This document shows, in pieces, positions 1 to 7,808 of a stretch of 55,494 bases of DNA. The notes below the pieces were generated by a model that was given only the letters and a program-made list of their open reading frames with translations, did no database searches and had not been told where the DNA came from. How positions within the stretch are numbered: position 1 is the stretch's first letter; every line of letters starts with the position of its first letter. Both the position numbers and the translations under genes were made by a program. This DNA is from Algoriphagus terrigena DSM 22685 (GTDB taxonomy: Bacteria > Bacteroidota > Bacteroidia > Cytophagales > Cyclobacteriaceae): contig NZ_AUBW01000029.1 of NCBI RefSeq assembly GCF_000429445.1, positions 1 to 55,494 of the forward strand, in the 5' to 3' direction.

Positions 1-298
1 GGATCAATGGAATTATCAAAGGAGAATACCTGGATTGCTATGAAGTAAATTCCATACAAGAGGCAAACGAGTTGCTTTCCCACGTTGTCAACCTCTACAA
101 CCAAGAACGACCTCATATGAGTATAGGAAACAAAACACCTGAGGAAATCCACCAAACCAATCAAAAAACAGATCGGTTGTGGAAAAACTACTATGCCAAA
201 AATCGTACACTTGTAAACCTATAAAAGGACGAACCAAAAACAGTCAATCAGTATCAGGATTTAAACTATAACCTGTAAACTGTTTTTAGGACGAGTCA
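1..298 (+). mobile_element. Right part of an IS3-type insertion sequence
   Basis: The element contains the transposase tail and probably ends at 298 with the sequence TTTTTAGGACGAGTCA, since IS3-group elements end in ...TCA. Directly after this end an open frame begins that runs in phase into the MscS-type channel gene, so the insertion point lies in that gene. The left inverted repeat is outside the window, so the exact boundary is inferred. Confidence 0.65.
3..224 (+). CDS. IS3-family transposase, C-terminal fragment (cut by window edge)
   Basis: Only the last 73 codons are present; the frame is open from the first bases and stops with TAA at 222-224. The translation contains the end of a DDE integrase core, with a YNQERPHMSIGNKTPEE segment typical of IS3/IS150 OrfB proteins just after the catalytic glutamate region. 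It would catalyse cut-and-copy transposition of the element whose right end lies about 75 bp downstream. The family is clear from this motif; the subgroup cannot be judged without the N-terminal part, which lies left of the window. Confidence 0.85.
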   Translation: MNGIIKGEYLDCYEVNSIQEANELLSHVVNLYNQERPHMSIGNKTPEEIHQTNQKTDRLWKNYYAKNRTLVNL

Positions 299-394
299 GA
301 GATCAATTTCATCTGGGAGTCCTATTCCATCCCCTCCCCCAAGTCAATCCTCCAGATCACGGTTGATTCGTTCAAACTCAATTATCTATTTCTG

Positions 395-2164
395 TTGCGA
401 CAATTGCGTGCCGACATGTTTACCACCGTGCTCGCAATCTTGATCTTGATCGCCTGTTTCGTGTCGGTAGATCTCACCATGAGCAAGATCGAAAAAGACA
501 AAGAGTATGGTAAAATCATCCTGGAAAGAGTGAAGTACTTGTCCAAAAGACCGTTTCCATCCGTAATGGTGGCCGCGCTTCCTTTGGTATTCTTCATGTT
601 TGACACCGGGTCCGTGGCGCTGTTGACTTTTTTCATGTACTTGTTGGTGATTTTCTCGTCGATCTTGATTCACCTGGCATTTCCACGCCGTGTATTCCTC
701 CGGTGGCTGGTGCTGGTCGCCGTCTTCGCATTCTTCTCTATCAGCAATCTCTATTGGGAAATCGCCTATCAGGAACGGATCTATTTTCAGCTGGGAAACC
801 TCACCGTCATCTACCTGCTGTGGCAAATCCCGAAAAAATTCAAATCAAACGACAAGAGCGAGATCAAGTTCCTGCTAAGCCTGCGGATCTTGACAATGAC
901 GTTTCTCGTCATGGGGGTTATCGCCAATGTATTTGCCAGATATAGTCTGGCAAAACTCCTAAGTGTAGCAGGTGTAGTCGGGTTCATCCATGCGATCACG
1001 CTGTATCTCTTTATCAAAGTCATCATGGAGATCATCTATGTGATCGTCGAAAACAAAAGAGATTCGGATGCTTTTACTTCTTACATGCACTTCCAGGGAA
1101 TTCAGGATCGGATCCGGGGATTTTTCACGTTTCTCGCAATCTTCTTCTGGATCAATATGCTGCTGCACAATCTCGCACTAAGCGACTATGTGCAGGAAAC
1201 GCTGACCCAATTCCTTACCAAAGAACGACTGCTGGGAGCGACCGCCTTTACCTTTGGCAGCATCTTACTGTTCGGCGGGCTGATCTATGGCGCCTACGTT
1301 CTTGCAAACAACGTTGCCTATTTTGCCTCCCTCAAAGACCAACAATACGCCGGCAACCGAACCAAGCGTCTCGGAAGCTCGATCCTCCTGATCCGTCTGG
1401 CGGTCTTGATTGTCGGGTTCATCATCGCCGCCACCGCCGCGGAGATCCCGCTGGACAAAGTCACCATTGTGCTCGGAGCGTTGTCCGTCGGCATCGGCTT
1501 TGGTCTCCAGACCATCATCAACAATCTGGTATCCGGTGTAATACTTGCTTTCGAGCGACCCATCCAGATTGGCGACGACATCGAAGTGGGCCTCAATAGC
1601 GGACAGGTAAAAGAGGTCGGAATCCGAGCCAGCAAGATCCTTTCCTACGACGGCGCAGAGGTGGTCATCCCCAACGGTGACTTGCTGTCGCAAAGCCTGA
1701 TCAACTGGACGCTATCCGACAAAAGACGCCGAATTGAACTGATCATTGGCGTGGGCTATAACTCTGACATGCAAAAAGTCAAAACGCTCATAGAAGAAGT
1801 TCTCAAAAGAGACAAGATCCTGACAACTCCAATGCCCAGGGTGCTTATGCAGAACTTCAATGAAAGTTCGGTGGATTTTCGCGTGCTCTTCTGGATCGAA
1901 TCCATGGATATGATGCTGGAGATGCGCAACGAAGTCATGAATGCGATCTTCGAGAGTTTCAAGGAAAATAAGATTGAAATTCCCTTTCCAAAGCGGGATC
2001 TCTATGTCAAAAGTCTTCCCGAAGAAATCACCGAAATCGGCTTACCAAAAAAAGATTCCACGTCGACCGATTTGCCTGCGGAAGAGACGGATTCCGCGGA
2101 CTTACTAAACAAGGAGGACAAAAAAAATCCTCCGAAAACAGATCCGGAGGATAATTTGCACTAG
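395..2164 (+). CDS. MscS-family mechanosensitive channel, 5' end removed by IS insertion
   Basis: Mechanosensitive channel of the MscS superfamily, which opens under membrane tension to release solutes during osmotic downshock. The N-terminal 350 residues hold many hydrophobic segments. The pore helix and beta domain follow (GALSVGIGFGLQTIINNLVSG, then FERPIQIGDDIEV, then VVIPNGDLLSQSLINW), and a charged tail rich in D, E and K ends the protein. The first usable start is TTG at 395 (ATG at 416), but the same frame is open back to 290, where the IS ends, and the residues coded there (INFIWESYS...RQLRADM) read like normal protein. The gene is therefore probably truncated and has lost its N-terminal periplasmic part. 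It may be silent or driven by an IS promoter. The last codons overlap the terminator of the opposing csp gene. Confidence 0.8.
   Translation: MRQLRADMFTTVLAILILIACFVSVDLTMSKIEKDKEYGKIILERVKYLSKRPFPSVMVAALPLVFFMFDTGSVALLTFFMYLLVIFSSILIHLAFPRRVFLRWLVLVAVFAFFSISNLYWEIAYQERIYFQLGNLTVIYLLWQIPKKFKSNDKSEIKFLLSLRILTMTFLVMGVIANVFARYSLAKLLSVAGVVGFIHAITLYLFIKVIMEIIYVIVENKRDSDAFTSYMHFQGIQDRIRGFFTFLAIFFWINMLLHNLALSDYVQETLTQFLTKERLLGATAFTFGSILLFGGLIYGAYVLANNVAYFASLKDQQYAGNRTKRLGSSILLIRLAVLIVGFIIAATAAEIPLDKVTIVLGALSVGIGFGLQTIINNLVSGVILAFERPIQIGDDIEVGLNSGQVKEVGIRASKILSYDGAEVVIPNGDLLSQSLINWTLSDKRRRIELIIGVGYNSDMQKVKTLIEEVLKRDKILTTPMPRVLMQNFNESSVDFRVLFWIESMDMMLEMRNEVMNAIFESFKENKIEIPFPKRDLYVKSLPEEITEIGLPKKDSTSTDLPAEETDSADLLNKEDKKNPPKTDPEDNLH
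2120..2152 (-). terminator. Intrinsic terminator of the cold-shock gene, inside the mscS 3' end
   Basis: On the minus strand ATCCTCCG and CGGAGGAT form a perfect 8-bp stem (2127-2134 with 2145-2152), followed by a run of T residues at 2127-2120. It lies about 30 bp past the csp stop codon and within the last codons of the convergent channel gene. Confidence 0.8.
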
Positions 2165-2182
2165 AGCATTCTCTCGAAGGGA

Positions 2183-2374
2183 TTAGGCTCTCTTGACGTT
2201 AATGGCATTAGGGCCTTTTTTCCCATCTTTGATGTCGTAAGTGACCTTGTCGTTTTGTGCGACTTTGTCAACTAATCCAGTTGCATGCACAAACACATCA
2301 CCCTGAGTTTCATCATCAACGATAAATCCAAACCCTTTGGCGTCGTTGTAAAATTTTACTGTTCCGGTAAACAT
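2183..2374 (-). CDS. csp: Cold-shock protein (CspA family)
   Basis: A 63-residue single OB-fold RNA chaperone that melts RNA secondary structure during cold shock or growth transitions. The RNP1 motif is seen as KGFGFI and RNP2 as VFVHAT; length and order match the CspA family. The start MFTGTVKFYN at 2374 is preferred over an upstream in-frame ATG because the family begins here. This leaves an AT-rich leader of about 80 nt before the divergent sixA-like gene, in keeping with the long leaders of csp mRNAs. A strong intrinsic terminator follows. Confidence 0.95.
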   Translation of the reverse strand: MFTGTVKFYNDAKGFGFIVDDETQGDVFVHATGLVDKVAQNDKVTYDIKDGKKGPNAINVKRA

Positions 2375-2461
2375 AATAAATAGTGATAAATTGTAATTGA
2401 AAGTGGTTAAAAGTAAATATTTGATCAAAAAAAACAAAATAATCGTTCTTTATCAGGCGAT

Positions 2462-2953
2462 ATGAAGAAATTAATTTTGATACGGCATGCTAAATCGGCC
2501 TGGGACGATCCTTCGCTGAGCGATCATGATCGCCCACTCGCTGAGCGAGGCCTCGAGGATGCCCCAAAAATGGCCAAACGGCTCAATAAACGGGGTATTC
2601 AGGCTGATCTGATGATCAGCTCCTCCGCGCTCCGTGCCAAAGACACTGCGAAATTTGTCGCCAAAGAACTGGGCTATCCTAAGGACAAAATCATACTCGA
2701 AAGCAGCCTTTTTCATGCTTCTCCCCATTCGATCTTAAAGCATCTCCGAACGCAGGATGACCGCCACAATACCATCCTGATTTTTGGGCACAATCCGGGC
2801 TTCACTGACCTGGTCACCTATCTTGGAGGAGAAACCGACAACCTGCCCACTTCAGGCCAGTACGGATTCAAACTAAAGTCAGAACACTGGGCTGATCTGA
2901 AACCTGAAACTGTCGAAGTGTGGTTTTACGACTACCCAAAAAAGAAGAACTAG
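2462..2953 (+). CDS. SixA-like histidine phosphatase
   Basis: A 163-residue member of the histidine phosphatase (phosphoglycerate mutase-like) superfamily, SixA branch. The N-terminal LIRHAKS motif provides the phospho-acceptor His9 and Arg8; the second catalytic histidine is His110 in FGHNPGF. SixA of E. coli removes phosphate from phosphohistidine of HPt or PTS proteins; the substrate here is unknown. The cytoplasmic protein has no signal peptide. Its stop codon shares a CTAG tetranucleotide with the stop codon of the convergent SDR gene. Confidence 0.9.
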   Translation: MKKLILIRHAKSAWDDPSLSDHDRPLAERGLEDAPKMAKRLNKRGIQADLMISSSALRAKDTAKFVAKELGYPKDKIILESSLFHASPHSILKHLRTQDDRHNTILIFGHNPGFTDLVTYLGGETDNLPTSGQYGFKLKSEHWADLKPETVEVWFYDYPKKKN

Positions 2954-3684
2954 GGCAGTTCAAAGTCCCGCACATCCTGAACGACGTCAGGAAAAAGAGT
3001 GGGATTGTTTACGAGATAAAAGATCTTTTCGGCTACCGTCTCCGGAGGCAGCAACTTTCCCTCTGTCTTAAAATCTTTGAAGCGATCCAGCGCCGGAAAA
3101 TCCACGGAATCGGAGGTTCTGATTTCCGCCTGCATCTCAGTGTCAACGATACCGGGAGCAACGGCAAAGACCTCGAATCCCTGTGCACTGAGATCGGCTG
3201 CCGTTACTTTCGAAAACATCGCCAATCCAGCTTTGCCGCTGCAATATTCCGCCCAACCTGCCATAGGTTTGCTCGCTGCACCGGAGCTGATGTTGCAGAT
3301 TATCTTCTGTCCATTCAGTTCTGAATACGTCTTGACAAAAGCATCCGTGAGAATCATCGGGGCTACGAGATTCAGATTCATCGCTTTTCTGATTTCCGCC
3401 GGTTGAAGCTTGCCGACGGGCTTGACCTCCCCGATCCACCCGGCGTTGTTGATCAAGACTACTTTTTCAAAATCTCCTGTCGGAAAAATCTCCGAAAGAC
3501 TTGCCTCCAACACGTCCAAATCGCTCAAATCCAAGGCTATTTCAGTGAGGCTGTCTTTTGGAATATCCAACCCCGATCTGGAAACTCCGATTATCTGGAA
3601 ATTTCCCTCCGATTGAAATCTTTCCAAGATGGCTTTGCCCAAGCCTTTGGAATGTCCGGTGAGGATGAGAAGCGATTTTTTCAT
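2950..3684 (-). CDS. Short-chain dehydrogenase/reductase
   Basis: A 244-residue classical SDR with a Rossmann fold using NAD(P)H. Visible are the cofactor-binding TGHSKGLG at residues 9-16, NNAG at 79-82, the catalytic Ser at 133/134 and YCSGK with Tyr147 and Lys151. The TGxSKGLG form resembles sepiapterin-reductase or benzil-reductase-like SDRs, but the substrate cannot be told from sequence. It lies just downstream of hslU on the same strand, with the hslU terminator hairpin directly before its start codon, so expression may depend on read-through or on a promoter inside hslU. Confidence 0.88.
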   Translation of the reverse strand: MKKSLLILTGHSKGLGKAILERFQSEGNFQIIGVSRSGLDIPKDSLTEIALDLSDLDVLEASLSEIFPTGDFEKVVLINNAGWIGEVKPVGKLQPAEIRKAMNLNLVAPMILTDAFVKTYSELNGQKIICNISSGAASKPMAGWAEYCSGKAGLAMFSKVTAADLSAQGFEVFAVAPGIVDTEMQAEIRTSDSVDFPALDRFKDFKTEGKLLPPETVAEKIFYLVNNPTLFPDVVQDVRDFELP

Positions 3685-3689
3685 GGCAT

Positions 3690-3712
3690 AAAAAAGGCAC
3701 CGAAGTGCCTGT
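3690..3712 (-). terminator. Intrinsic terminator of hslU
   Basis: Minus-strand reading AGGCACTTCGGTGCCT followed by a T run: a 6-7 bp stem with a TTCG tetraloop, 5 nt after the hslU stop codon. The T run ends only 5-6 nt before the ATG of the SDR gene. Confidence 0.8.
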
Positions 3713-3716
3713 AATT

Positions 3717-5114
3717 TTAAAGTATGTACTGCGAAAGATCCCGGTTTTTGACCAGCGAATTGAGTCGGTCGAGCACCATCTCCCTAGTGACCATGATCTT
3801 GGAATTGGGCTCGATCACGTCCGGCACTTCAAACAGGAAGTCGTTGAGCAAGTGGCTCATGACCGTGTGAAGCCTTCTCGCACCGATATTTTCTACCTCC
3901 TGATTGATTACGAATGCTATTCTAGCGATCTCTTCGATGGAGTCCTCAGAAAATTCCAAAGAGACCTGTTCTGCTTCAAAAAGCGCCTGATACTGCTTAG
4001 TCAGCGCATTTTTTGGTTCGCGGAGAATCCTCGAAAAATCCTCCTGAGTCAGACTCTGCAGCTCTACGCGGATCGGAAAACGACCCTGCAACTCAGGGAT
4101 CAAATCCGAAGGTTTGCTCACATGGAAGGCTCCGGCGGCGATGAACAGCACGTGATCCGTATTCACCACGCCATACTTGGTGCTCACCGCAGATCCTTCT
4201 ACGATTGGCAGCAAATCGCGCTGCACACCTTCGCGGCTGACATCGGGACCGCCACCGCCTTTTCCCGATTTGGAAGCGATCTTGTCGATCTCGTCTATGA
4301 AGATGATCCCGTTGTTTTCGGCGAGCTTGATGGCTTCTTCCTTGACTTCGTCAAAGTCCACCAACTTGGAAACTTCCTCTTCCAGCAAGACCTTTCTGGC
4401 TTCTGCAATACTGAGCTTACGCTTTTTGGTCTTTTTGGGCATCATGCCTGAGATCATATCCTGAAGTCCCGCCATACTGGCGTCGTCCATCATCCCATTG
4501 CCGATCATTCCGATTCCAACTGAGGAACTCGCTTTGACATTGATCTCGATCTTGCGATCATCCAGTTCGCCATTTCTCAGCTTTTCGCGAAACCTGTCCC
4601 GCGTCCGCTCATTGAGATCAGCATCTGAGCTCGGTTCACCTTCCAAGTCTGTATCGACAGGGATTGCCCGTGCAAAACCTGCACTCTTCACCGGCGGGAT
4701 CAAGATATCCAAGATGATTTCCTCCACCGCTTCAGCGGCTTTGATCTTTACCGCTTCATTCTTGATCTCACGGACCAGATGAACGGCTTGCTCCACGAGG
4801 TCACGGACCATGCTCTCGACATCGCGCCCGACATACCCCACCTCGGTGAACTTAGACGCCTCCACTTTGGTAAAAGGAGCATTGGCAATCTTCGCCAATC
4901 GGCGGGCAATTTCAGTCTTTCCGACACCGGTGCTCCCGATCAACAGGATGTTGTTGGGCACGATGTCTTTTTGGATTTCGGACTTTACCATCATGCGGCG
5001 GATACGGTTGCGCAGGGCAATCGCGACATTTCGCTTGGCGTCTTTCTGTCCGATAATGTATTTGTCAAGCTCCGTGACGATCTGCCTTGGAGTCAAAGAA
5101 TCAATTTCGTTCAT
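3717..5114 (-). CDS. hslU: HslU, ATPase subunit of the HslVU protease
   Basis: A 465-residue AAA+ unfoldase (ClpY) that feeds substrates into the HslV peptidase. It begins with the N-terminal LTPRQIVTELDKYIIGQ block; Walker A GSTGVGKT is at residues 60-67; then comes the intermediate I-domain (about 110-240), Walker B IIFIDEIDKI near 270 and a sensor/C-domain. The C-terminal tail SQYIL, which in HslU plugs into HslV, is kept, so a working HslV is expected. hslV is not adjacent and not in this window, which is less usual. The gene is flanked by terminators of lon upstream and its own downstream, so it forms a separate transcript. Confidence 0.96.
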   Translation of the reverse strand: MNEIDSLTPRQIVTELDKYIIGQKDAKRNVAIALRNRIRRMMVKSEIQKDIVPNNILLIGSTGVGKTEIARRLAKIANAPFTKVEASKFTEVGYVGRDVESMVRDLVEQAVHLVREIKNEAVKIKAAEAVEEIILDILIPPVKSAGFARAIPVDTDLEGEPSSDADLNERTRDRFREKLRNGELDDRKIEINVKASSSVGIGMIGNGMMDDASMAGLQDMISGMMPKKTKKRKLSIAEARKVLLEEEVSKLVDFDEVKEEAIKLAENNGIIFIDEIDKIASKSGKGGGGPDVSREGVQRDLLPIVEGSAVSTKYGVVNTDHVLFIAAGAFHVSKPSDLIPELQGRFPIRVELQSLTQEDFSRILREPKNALTKQYQALFEAEQVSLEFSEDSIEEIARIAFVINQEVENIGARRLHTVMSHLLNDFLFEVPDVIEPNSKIMVTREMVLDRLNSLVKNRDLSQYIL

Positions 5115-5157
5115 GGGGAATCTATGGTATAGTTAACTAATAGTGGTTTTCGATCTC

Positions 5158-5196
5158 AAAAAGAAAAGCGGCTTCCTCTGGTGGTCAGAAGAAGCC
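5158..5196 (-). terminator. Intrinsic terminator of lon
   Basis: On the minus strand GGCTTC (5196-5191) pairs with GAAGCC (5175-5170), extended by three more pairs beyond one mismatch, and is followed by a T-rich tract (TTTTCTTTTT). It sits 9 nt after the lon stop codon. Confidence 0.8.
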
Positions 5197-5204
5197 TCGA
5201 AGCT

Positions 5205-7685
5205 TTATTCTTGAATCGGTTTCGTCTCCGGAGAGAAGGTGAATTTCAAAGGCTGATCTACGAGTGACTTGGTCAAGGCGATATCCAAAACCTCTTTCAC
5301 CTTGTCAACGAAATGGAATTCAATTCCTTTTACATATTGAGGATCGATCTCTTCGATATCGCGAAGGTTCTTTTTGCAAAGGATGATTTCCTTAATCCCA
5401 GCTCTTTTGGCAGCGAGGATCTTCTCCTTGATTCCACCGACCGGCATGACTTTACCGATGAGGCTGATCTCTCCTGTCATCGCGACTTTCGACTTGACTT
5501 TGCGCTGGGTGTAAACCGATGCCATGGCGGTCAGCATGGTGATCCCCGCCGACGGTCCATCCTTTGGCACCGCACCAGCCGGCACGTGAATGTGTAGATC
5601 ATACTGCTCAAAAATCCGGTGGTCAATACCCAGGGTTTCAGCCTTCGATTTCAGATAGGAAAGTGCCGTCATCGCTGATTCTTTCATCACTTCTCCCAGC
5701 TGGCCGGAGAGTGTCAGCTTGCCGCGACCCTTGCTGAGGCTGGACTCGATGAACAGAATCTCTCCTCCCACGCTAGTCCATGCCAAGCCTGTGACCACTC
5801 CAGCCACACTGTTGTCCTGGTAGGTTTCCTTGTCGAAAATCTCCCCACCCAGAATCTTCCGCACCGTCGCTGCGGTGATCTTATGATCGTATTCCTCCTC
5901 CATGGCGATGGATTTGGCAATGTTACGGATCACTTTGCCGATCGCCCGTTCCAGACTTCTGACGCCAGACTCGCGGGTATAGTCTTCGATGACCTTCACC
6001 AGAGCTGCCTTGTCAAAAGCAATGTCTTTTGCTTTCAACCCATGCTCTTTTCGCTGTTTTGGTACGAGGTGACGTTTGGCGATTTCGAGCTTTTCCTCCT
6101 GGGTATATCCAGTCACCTCGATGATCTCCATCCGGTCTCTGAGAGCGGGTTGGATCGAGTCCAGTGAGTTGGCGGTAGCGATGAAGAGCACTTTGCTCAA
6201 GTCGTATTCTACCTCCAGATAGTTGTCAAGGAAGGTGCTGTTTTGCTCCGGATCGAGTACTTCCAGAAAAGCCGAAGAAGGATCGCCCCGGAAATCCGAG
6301 GAAAGCTTGTCGATCTCATCCAGCACAAAGACGGGATTTGAGATCTTCACCTTTTTCATGTTTTGGATGATCTTGCCCGGCATCGCACCGACATAGGTCT
6401 TGCGGTGACCTCGGATCTCCGCTTCATCGTGCAATCCGCCGAGCGACATCCGGATGTATTTTCTACCCAATGCGGCAGCGATCGATTTCCCCAAAGAGGT
6501 CTTTCCGACACCCGGAGGGCCATAAAGGCAAAGGATTGGGCCTTTCAAGTCGTTCTTTAGCTTCAATACCGCGAGGTATTCGATGATTCTTTCTTTGACT
6601 TTCTCCAAGCCAAAGTGATCGTGATCCAGGATTGCCTTCGCATGCTTCAGGTCAAAGTTGTCTTGCGTAAACTCGTTCCAAGGCAAATCCACCAAGGTCT
6701 CTGCATAGTTAAGCGCGATGGGATATTCTGCCGCTGCCGGGTTGATCCGCAGGATCTTGCCCAGCTCCTTGTCAAAATGCTTCTTCACTTCATTCGACCA
6801 AAGCTTCAGATCTCCTCTTTCGCGTAGATCTTCGACTTCCTTCTCTGGCCCTTCTTCTCCCAGTTCGGTCTGGAGGACTTTCATCTGCTGTCTGAGGAAG
6901 TAGTCCCGCTGCTGCTGATCGATGTCGGTATGGACCTTTTTGTGGATTTCCGACTTGAGCTCCAGCATCTGGATGTCCTTCATCATGTACTCCAGCAAGA
7001 GTGTAGCGCGCTCCACGCCGTCGTTGATCTCCAGCAACCGCTGCTTGGATTCCACCGGTGCGTTGATGTTGGAAGACAGAAAGTGGGTAAGAAAAGCCGT
7101 GTTGTCAATATTGTCCAAGGCGACTTGCGCTTCGCGGGGGATCTCGGGATTGAGGTGTAGGATCTTCGTTGCGGCCTCTTTTAGAGACTCTTCCAGTGCC
7201 TTGATCTTCTTGGAGTTTTTGGGGAAATTCTCGTCCAAGTAATCCACCTTGGCAAGGAAATACGGATCGTCAGTGACCTGTTCGCGGACTTTGAATCGCT
7301 TTTTCCCCTGAATGATAATCGTCGTATTCCCATCGGGAAGCACGATCATCTTGATGATCTTGGCCAAAGTCCCCACAGAATAGATGTCATCCCAAGCGGG
7401 ATCGTCATTGTTTGGGTTGATCTGCGCACAGACTCCGATCAGCTTATCGCCTTTGTGGGCTTTCTTTACCAGTCGGATCGAGCGCTGCCGGCCGACTGTA
7501 ATAGGGATCACCACACCGGGAAAAAGAACTGTGTTTCGAACAGAAAGGATGGGGATATCTTCACCAAACGCCTCTTTGCTGGGATCTTCCTCTTCTTCGT
7601 CGGTGATCAGTTGGATCAGATCACCTTCGCCGGAATAGTCGCCAGTCATGAGGTTTTGGAAGAACGTATTTTCAAATTGATTCAT
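5205..7685 (-). CDS. lon: Lon ATP-dependent protease
   Basis: An 826-residue LonA-type serine protease that degrades misfolded and regulatory proteins in the cytoplasm. Order of domains: an acidic N-terminal leader, LON substrate-binding domain (about 44-240), coiled-coil, AAA+ module with Walker A GPPGVGKT at 389-396, and the protease domain with the Ser-Lys dyad Ser712 (PKDGPSAG) and Lys755 (GGIKEK). Spacing of the dyad (43 residues) equals that of E. coli Lon. A short palindrome sits just upstream of the start codon and an intrinsic terminator follows. Confidence 0.97.
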   Translation of the reverse strand: MNQFENTFFQNLMTGDYSGEGDLIQLITDEEEEDPSKEAFGEDIPILSVRNTVLFPGVVIPITVGRQRSIRLVKKAHKGDKLIGVCAQINPNNDDPAWDDIYSVGTLAKIIKMIVLPDGNTTIIIQGKKRFKVREQVTDDPYFLAKVDYLDENFPKNSKKIKALEESLKEAATKILHLNPEIPREAQVALDNIDNTAFLTHFLSSNINAPVESKQRLLEINDGVERATLLLEYMMKDIQMLELKSEIHKKVHTDIDQQQRDYFLRQQMKVLQTELGEEGPEKEVEDLRERGDLKLWSNEVKKHFDKELGKILRINPAAAEYPIALNYAETLVDLPWNEFTQDNFDLKHAKAILDHDHFGLEKVKERIIEYLAVLKLKNDLKGPILCLYGPPGVGKTSLGKSIAAALGRKYIRMSLGGLHDEAEIRGHRKTYVGAMPGKIIQNMKKVKISNPVFVLDEIDKLSSDFRGDPSSAFLEVLDPEQNSTFLDNYLEVEYDLSKVLFIATANSLDSIQPALRDRMEIIEVTGYTQEEKLEIAKRHLVPKQRKEHGLKAKDIAFDKAALVKVIEDYTRESGVRSLERAIGKVIRNIAKSIAMEEEYDHKITAATVRKILGGEIFDKETYQDNSVAGVVTGLAWTSVGGEILFIESSLSKGRGKLTLSGQLGEVMKESAMTALSYLKSKAETLGIDHRIFEQYDLHIHVPAGAVPKDGPSAGITMLTAMASVYTQRKVKSKVAMTGEISLIGKVMPVGGIKEKILAAKRAGIKEIILCKKNLRDIEEIDPQYVKGIEFHFVDKVKEVLDIALTKSLVDQPLKFTFSPETKPIQE

Positions 7686-7695
7686 ATGGACAGAT

Positions 7696-7712
7696 TGACA
7701 GCCGGGCTGTCA
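7696..7712. promoter_or_regulatory. Palindrome in the lon leader, possible operator
   Basis: TGACAGC-CGG-GCTGTCA is a perfect 7-bp inverted repeat 11 nt before the lon ATG. Its position fits an operator or an mRNA hairpin close to the ribosome-binding region. No T run follows, so it is not a terminator. The regulator is unknown. Confidence 0.35.
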
Positions 7713-7721
7713 GGATATAGC

Positions 7722-7760
7722 TAAAATAAAAGAAGAACCTACTATATACGAAGGTTCTTC
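7722..7760 (-). terminator. Intrinsic terminator of the surface-protein operon
   Basis: GAAGAACCT and AGGTTCTTC form a 9-bp stem (7732-7740 with 7752-7760) and the minus strand then reads TTTTATTTT. It ends the leftward transcript that includes the gene at 7809-9845. Confidence 0.8.
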
Positions 7761-7808
7761 CAATTAAGTCAAGGTCAATGCCAAAAGGGGATCGGGTCAG
7801 AATGGCAG

